From the NCBI RefSeq assembly GCF_001577265.1, contig NZ_CP014517.1:1913001-1977000 (forward strand): a stretch of 64,000 nt of DNA, given 5' to 3'. How positions within the stretch are numbered: the stretch's first letter is position 1; each line of letters opens with the position of its first letter. Positions 61,390 to 64,000 of the stretch are shown one piece after another. The notes beneath the pieces are model-generated. The model saw nothing but the letters and a program-made list of their open reading frames with translations, searched no databases and was not told where the DNA came from. This stretch comes from Variovorax sp. PAMC 28711 (lineage in GTDB: Bacteria; Pseudomonadota; Gammaproteobacteria; Burkholderiales; Burkholderiaceae_C). The position numbers were made by a program, and so were the translations under genes.

Positions 61390-61787
61390 GCGTGCTCCCC
61401 GAAGAGTGGCGCTGCCGTTGGCACCGGCAGCAGACGTTGGCCCGGCGCAAGGCCCAGCCGCTTTGCAGTGCCCGTGGCGCACTCGAGCACCGCGTGGGCA
61501 CGCGAAACGCTCTTGAGCTGCCAGGGTCTGACTTCGCAGACGCGCAGGATCTCGCCGGCGCGGTCGACGAAGATCACATCGAGCGTCACGCGCATGCCCC
61601 ACATGTGGATGCTGCTGCAGGGCACGATGTACAGGCCGGCATCGGGTGAAAGACGCACGCCCAGCAGACCCCGCAGCCGGGACAGAAAGGTGTTCGCGAT
61701 GCGCACCTTCAAAGGCAGCGCCACCCCGTCGCGCGACAGCGCGACCATGGGCAAATGCAGGAGCGGGTCGGGCCCGGAGGACGCCAT
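61386..61787 (-). CDS. DUF192 family protein in the Tad operon
   Basis: The 133-residue DUF192 protein has RIANTFLSRLRGLLGV, PCSSIHMWGMRVTLDVIFVD and AVLECATGTAKRLGLAPGQ. It overlaps the tadC stop by 1 base and the TadE-like start by four, so it is firmly embedded in the pilus operon. DUF192 proteins are small beta-proteins of unknown function. Frequent company with Tad genes in related genomes is my recollection, not shown here. Confidence 0.85.
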   Translation of the reverse strand: MASSGPDPLLHLPMVALSRDGVALPLKVRIANTFLSRLRGLLGVRLSPDAGLYIVPCSSIHMWGMRVTLDVIFVDRAGEILRVCEVRPWQLKSVSRAHAVLECATGTAKRLGLAPGQRLLPVPTAAPLFGEHA

Positions 61788-62659
61788 CAGAAGCCTCCCG
61801 ACATGGTGATCTTCTGGTACAGAAAATAGCCGAGAAACGCGAAGGTGCAGGGAAAGATGAAGATCACCAGCGGCCCGAGCATCAGCACCGGTGCTTCGAA
61901 GGCCTTCTTCTCCGCGAGCAGGAAGCGCTCGGCGCGACGCTGGATGGCCTGTTCGCGCAGAACCGGCGCCAGCGAAGAACCCACACGCTCCGCCTGGATC
62001 ATGGCGCTGACCATGTTGGTCAACTCGCGAATGCCGACGCGATCCTGCATCTGGTAGAGCGCGTCGGCACGGGGCACGCCGGCCGACACGTCGCGCAGCA
62101 CGCGCGTGAATTCCTGCCTGAGCGCGCCGGGCGGTCCCTTGGCCAGCGTCAGGCGAATGGCACCGGTCAGGTTTTGTCCCGACTCGATGCCGAGGACGAG
62201 AAAGTCCAGAAAGTTGGGCAGCTCGCGCACCAGGCGACGGCTGCGGGCCTTGCGGATTTCGTTGAGCCGGAGATCGGGCAGAAAGAACCCCAGCGCGCCG
62301 GCGATCAACAGGAACACCGGATCGATGCGTCCGAGCATCCCGAGCGCCAGCCCGAGGGCCATCGACGCGAGCAGGCCGGCGATCACCTTGAGCCCCATGA
62401 ATTGCTCGACCGTGAAGAGATAGTGCAAGCCGCTGAGCACCAGCCGGCGCTGCAGGCTGACGCGATACGCCTGCGGAAAAAGGTGCGCCGTGCGTGCCGC
62501 GGCCCAACCGACCAGCGGCCAGATTCGGCGCAGCGACGAGGGCAGCGGATCCATGTAGTCGCGCTGCTCCTTGGGAACGCTCGTGAACTCGAGGTACAGC
62601 AGCACGATGAAAAGCGCCACGGCCAATCCGACGGTTCCGAGAATCAGCGCGGGGATCAT
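61787..62659 (-). CDS. tadC: Tad inner-membrane platform protein TadC
   Basis: From the ATG at 62659 the product is 290 residues with a GspF-like type II secretion domain: RRLVRELPNFLDFLVLGIES, GIRELTNMVSAMIQAERVGS and two C-terminal membrane segments (APVLMLGPLVIFIFPCTFAF). It partners TadB under the TadA ATPase. It overlaps both neighbours by 1 to 4 bases. Confidence 0.9.
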   Translation of the reverse strand: MIPALILGTVGLAVALFIVLLYLEFTSVPKEQRDYMDPLPSSLRRIWPLVGWAAARTAHLFPQAYRVSLQRRLVLSGLHYLFTVEQFMGLKVIAGLLASMALGLALGMLGRIDPVFLLIAGALGFFLPDLRLNEIRKARSRRLVRELPNFLDFLVLGIESGQNLTGAIRLTLAKGPPGALRQEFTRVLRDVSAGVPRADALYQMQDRVGIRELTNMVSAMIQAERVGSSLAPVLREQAIQRRAERFLLAEKKAFEAPVLMLGPLVIFIFPCTFAFLGYFLYQKITMSGGF

Positions 62660-63489
62660 ATGTCGATGCTCATGATTTTCTTGATGACGCGAAAGCCGAT
62701 GAAGACCCAGACGCACACCGCGAGAAACACACCCCAGCCCAGCAGCGTGCTGAACATCGGCCCCATGGCCGCGGGGTCGAGCTGGTGCAGCATGTAGAGC
62801 ATGAAGAACGGCAGGCCCGCCATCACCAGCGCCTGCATGCGCCCTTGCGCGGTCAAGGCCAGCACCTTCTTTTCCATGTTCTGACGCTCGCGCACCGAAC
62901 GCGCGAGCCCATCGAGCGACTCCGAAAGGTTGCCACCGCTTTCGCGCGCGATCTTGATGGCCGCCACCACCATTTCCATCTCGGCCGTCTTCACGCGGTG
63001 CGCGAGGTGATCGAGTGCCAGGTCCATGTCGATGCCGACGCGAATCTCGCGCAGGGTCAGTTCGATCTCGCGGCGCAGGGGCAAGGGCCCGTCGCGCCCC
63101 ACTGAATCCATGGCGCCCATCAGGCTGCCGCCGGCACGGATGGCACCGGCCATCATGGCCAGCACATCAGGGATCTGGCTGTCGATCAGCGCTTGCAGGC
63201 GGTTGCGTTGTCGCGCGTAGTACTTGCCCGGGAGCACCAGGCCTGCGACGGCGAGCAGGAAGCACCACAGCAGACTGCCCAGAAAGACCCAGGCGCCGGC
63301 CACGACGGCGATCGCGATCAGGCCCTGCACCAGCCACCGGTTCTTGAACATGCCGGCGAACAGTGCACTCTGGCCCCGTTCATTGCCAGGGTCGGGAGCG
63401 TTCCGCCCGGCCACCCACTGGCTGGCGCCGAGGTAGGCCAGCGTGCCGACGCTCATCGCCACCACCAGGATGATGAGCAGGTCAAGCAC
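62656..63489 (-). CDS. tadB: Tad inner-membrane platform protein TadB
   Basis: From a GTG at 63489 inside the end of tadA (8-base overlap) the product is 277 residues: N-terminal membrane segment (LLIILVVAMSVGTLAYLG), GspF-like domain (IPDVLAMMAGAIRAGGSL, ALDHLAHRVKTAEMEMVVAA) and C-terminal membrane segments. The GTG start is preferred because an upstream ATG at 63594 would add a non-family N-terminus overlapping tadA. Confidence 0.9.
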   Translation of the reverse strand: MLDLLIILVVAMSVGTLAYLGASQWVAGRNAPDPGNERGQSALFAGMFKNRWLVQGLIAIAVVAGAWVFLGSLLWCFLLAVAGLVLPGKYYARQRNRLQALIDSQIPDVLAMMAGAIRAGGSLMGAMDSVGRDGPLPLRREIELTLREIRVGIDMDLALDHLAHRVKTAEMEMVVAAIKIARESGGNLSESLDGLARSVRERQNMEKKVLALTAQGRMQALVMAGLPFFMLYMLHQLDPAAMGPMFSTLLGWGVFLAVCVWVFIGFRVIKKIMSIDI

Positions 63490-64000
63490 CCGGAATGCCC
63501 GCCTCGAAAATGGACAGCGCGGGCGTCTGGATGCCCGCCGCGCGCAAGGCCTCGATGAATTCCGGCACCGCGCCGGTGGGCACGAACTCGCCACGGACGC
63601 GTCCGTCCTCGTTGAAGCCGCTCTGCCGGAACACGAAGATATCCTGCATCTGGATCTTGCCGCTCTCGACGCCGGTCAGTTCGGTGATCGCGGTGATCTT
63701 TCGCGTGCCGCACTTGAAGCGGGTCTGCTGCACGATCATGTTGACCGCCGAGGCAATCTGCTCGCGGATGGCCGTCACAGGCAAATCCATGCCGGCCATC
63801 AGGACCATCGTTTCGATCCGGCTGAGCATGTCGCGCGCCGAGTTGGCGTGCGCGGTGGTCAACGAGCCATCGTGGCCCGTGTTCATAGCCTGCAGCATGT
63901 CCAGCGCCTCGCCGCCGCGGCATTCGCCCACCACGATGCGGTCGGGCCGCATGCGCAACGAATTGCGCACCAGCTCGCGAATCGAGACGCCGCCCTTGCC
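63482..64000 (-). CDS. tadA: Tad secretion ATPase TadA/CpaF, C-terminal part
   Basis: The frame runs off the right edge; 172 codons are visible. It has the Walker B-like RMRPDRIVVGECRGGEALDM and the His-box TGHDGSLTTAHANS typical of CpaF/TadA secretion ATPases, then TELTGVESGKIQMQDIFVF. It powers Tad pilus assembly through TadB and TadC. The Walker A part lies outside the window. Confidence 0.93.
   Translation of the reverse strand, partial: GKGGVSIRELVRNSLRMRPDRIVVGECRGGEALDMLQAMNTGHDGSLTTAHANSARDMLSRIETMVLMAGMDLPVTAIREQIASAVNMIVQQTRFKCGTRKITAITELTGVESGKIQMQDIFVFRQSGFNEDGRVRGEFVPTGAVPEFIEALRAAGIQTPALSIFEAGIPGA

Overview
The window looks like a chromosome segment of a GC-rich betaproteobacterium, most likely Comamonadaceae (Variovorax-like). 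The CzcCBA/CzcI, DUF4148, NicAB, UPF0280 and Tad gene content supports this. The species is inferred; no rRNA or tRNA gene is visible.

Region A (1 to about 25.3 kb) is an accessory metal-resistance island. It begins with an IS21-family istA remnant abutting a GlxA/AraC-type regulator that has lost its start. A phospholipase-D lipoprotein and a minus-strand operon follow: eptA, a zinc-ribbon gene, a small lipoprotein gene and a CzcD-type transporter. The lipoprotein gene is split by a complete IS21-family element with a target duplication. Next come a heavy-metal type two-component system, two DUF4148-type small periplasmic proteins, a CzcICBA efflux operon with a His-rich periplasmic protein, a Cd/Zn/Pb P-type ATPase divergent from a MerR regulator, and an MgtC protein. 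An orphan FlgB-like gene and a broken PQQ-dehydrogenase fragment close the region. One operator, [GC]AT[GT]AC-N5-TGTAAT, recurs upstream of eptA, the response regulator, both DUF4148-type genes and czcI, so these probably form one metal-responsive regulon.

Region B (about 25.6 to 32.2 kb) is a lower-GC mobile module. It has three tyrosine-recombinase-like proteins and a coiled-coil protein in one tightly coupled plus-strand operon. It ends inside a 5'-truncated comM gene, so the island appears to have entered the chromosome at comM.

Region C (33.5 to 42 kb) is a nine-gene minus-strand operon. It encodes a CsgG/HfaB-like outer-membrane secretion lipoprotein, a 1172-residue Asn/Gly-rich repeat protein, two small secreted proteins with the same repeat motif, and periplasmic or envelope accessories (Sel1, OmpA, a DUF4352-like lipoprotein and others). 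It looks like a curli/holdfast-anchor-like surface-fibre or adhesin system and is the best candidate here for an undescribed system.

Region D (43.1 to 60.7 kb) is a nicotinamide/nicotinate catabolic cluster. It has an exported nicotinamidase, NicAB nicotinate hydroxylase, a 6-hydroxynicotinate reductase-like protein, ferredoxin-NADP reductase, an enamidase-like amidohydrolase, a FAH-family hydrolase, two PF06684 proteins, a UPF0280 protein, a branched-chain-type ABC importer and a TetR regulator with clear palindromic operators. It combines aerobic cytochrome-linked ring hydroxylation with the reductive route known from anaerobes.

Region E (60.7 to 64 kb) is the end of a Tad pilus locus (tadA partial, tadB, tadC, a DUF192 protein and a TadE-like protein), running off the right edge.
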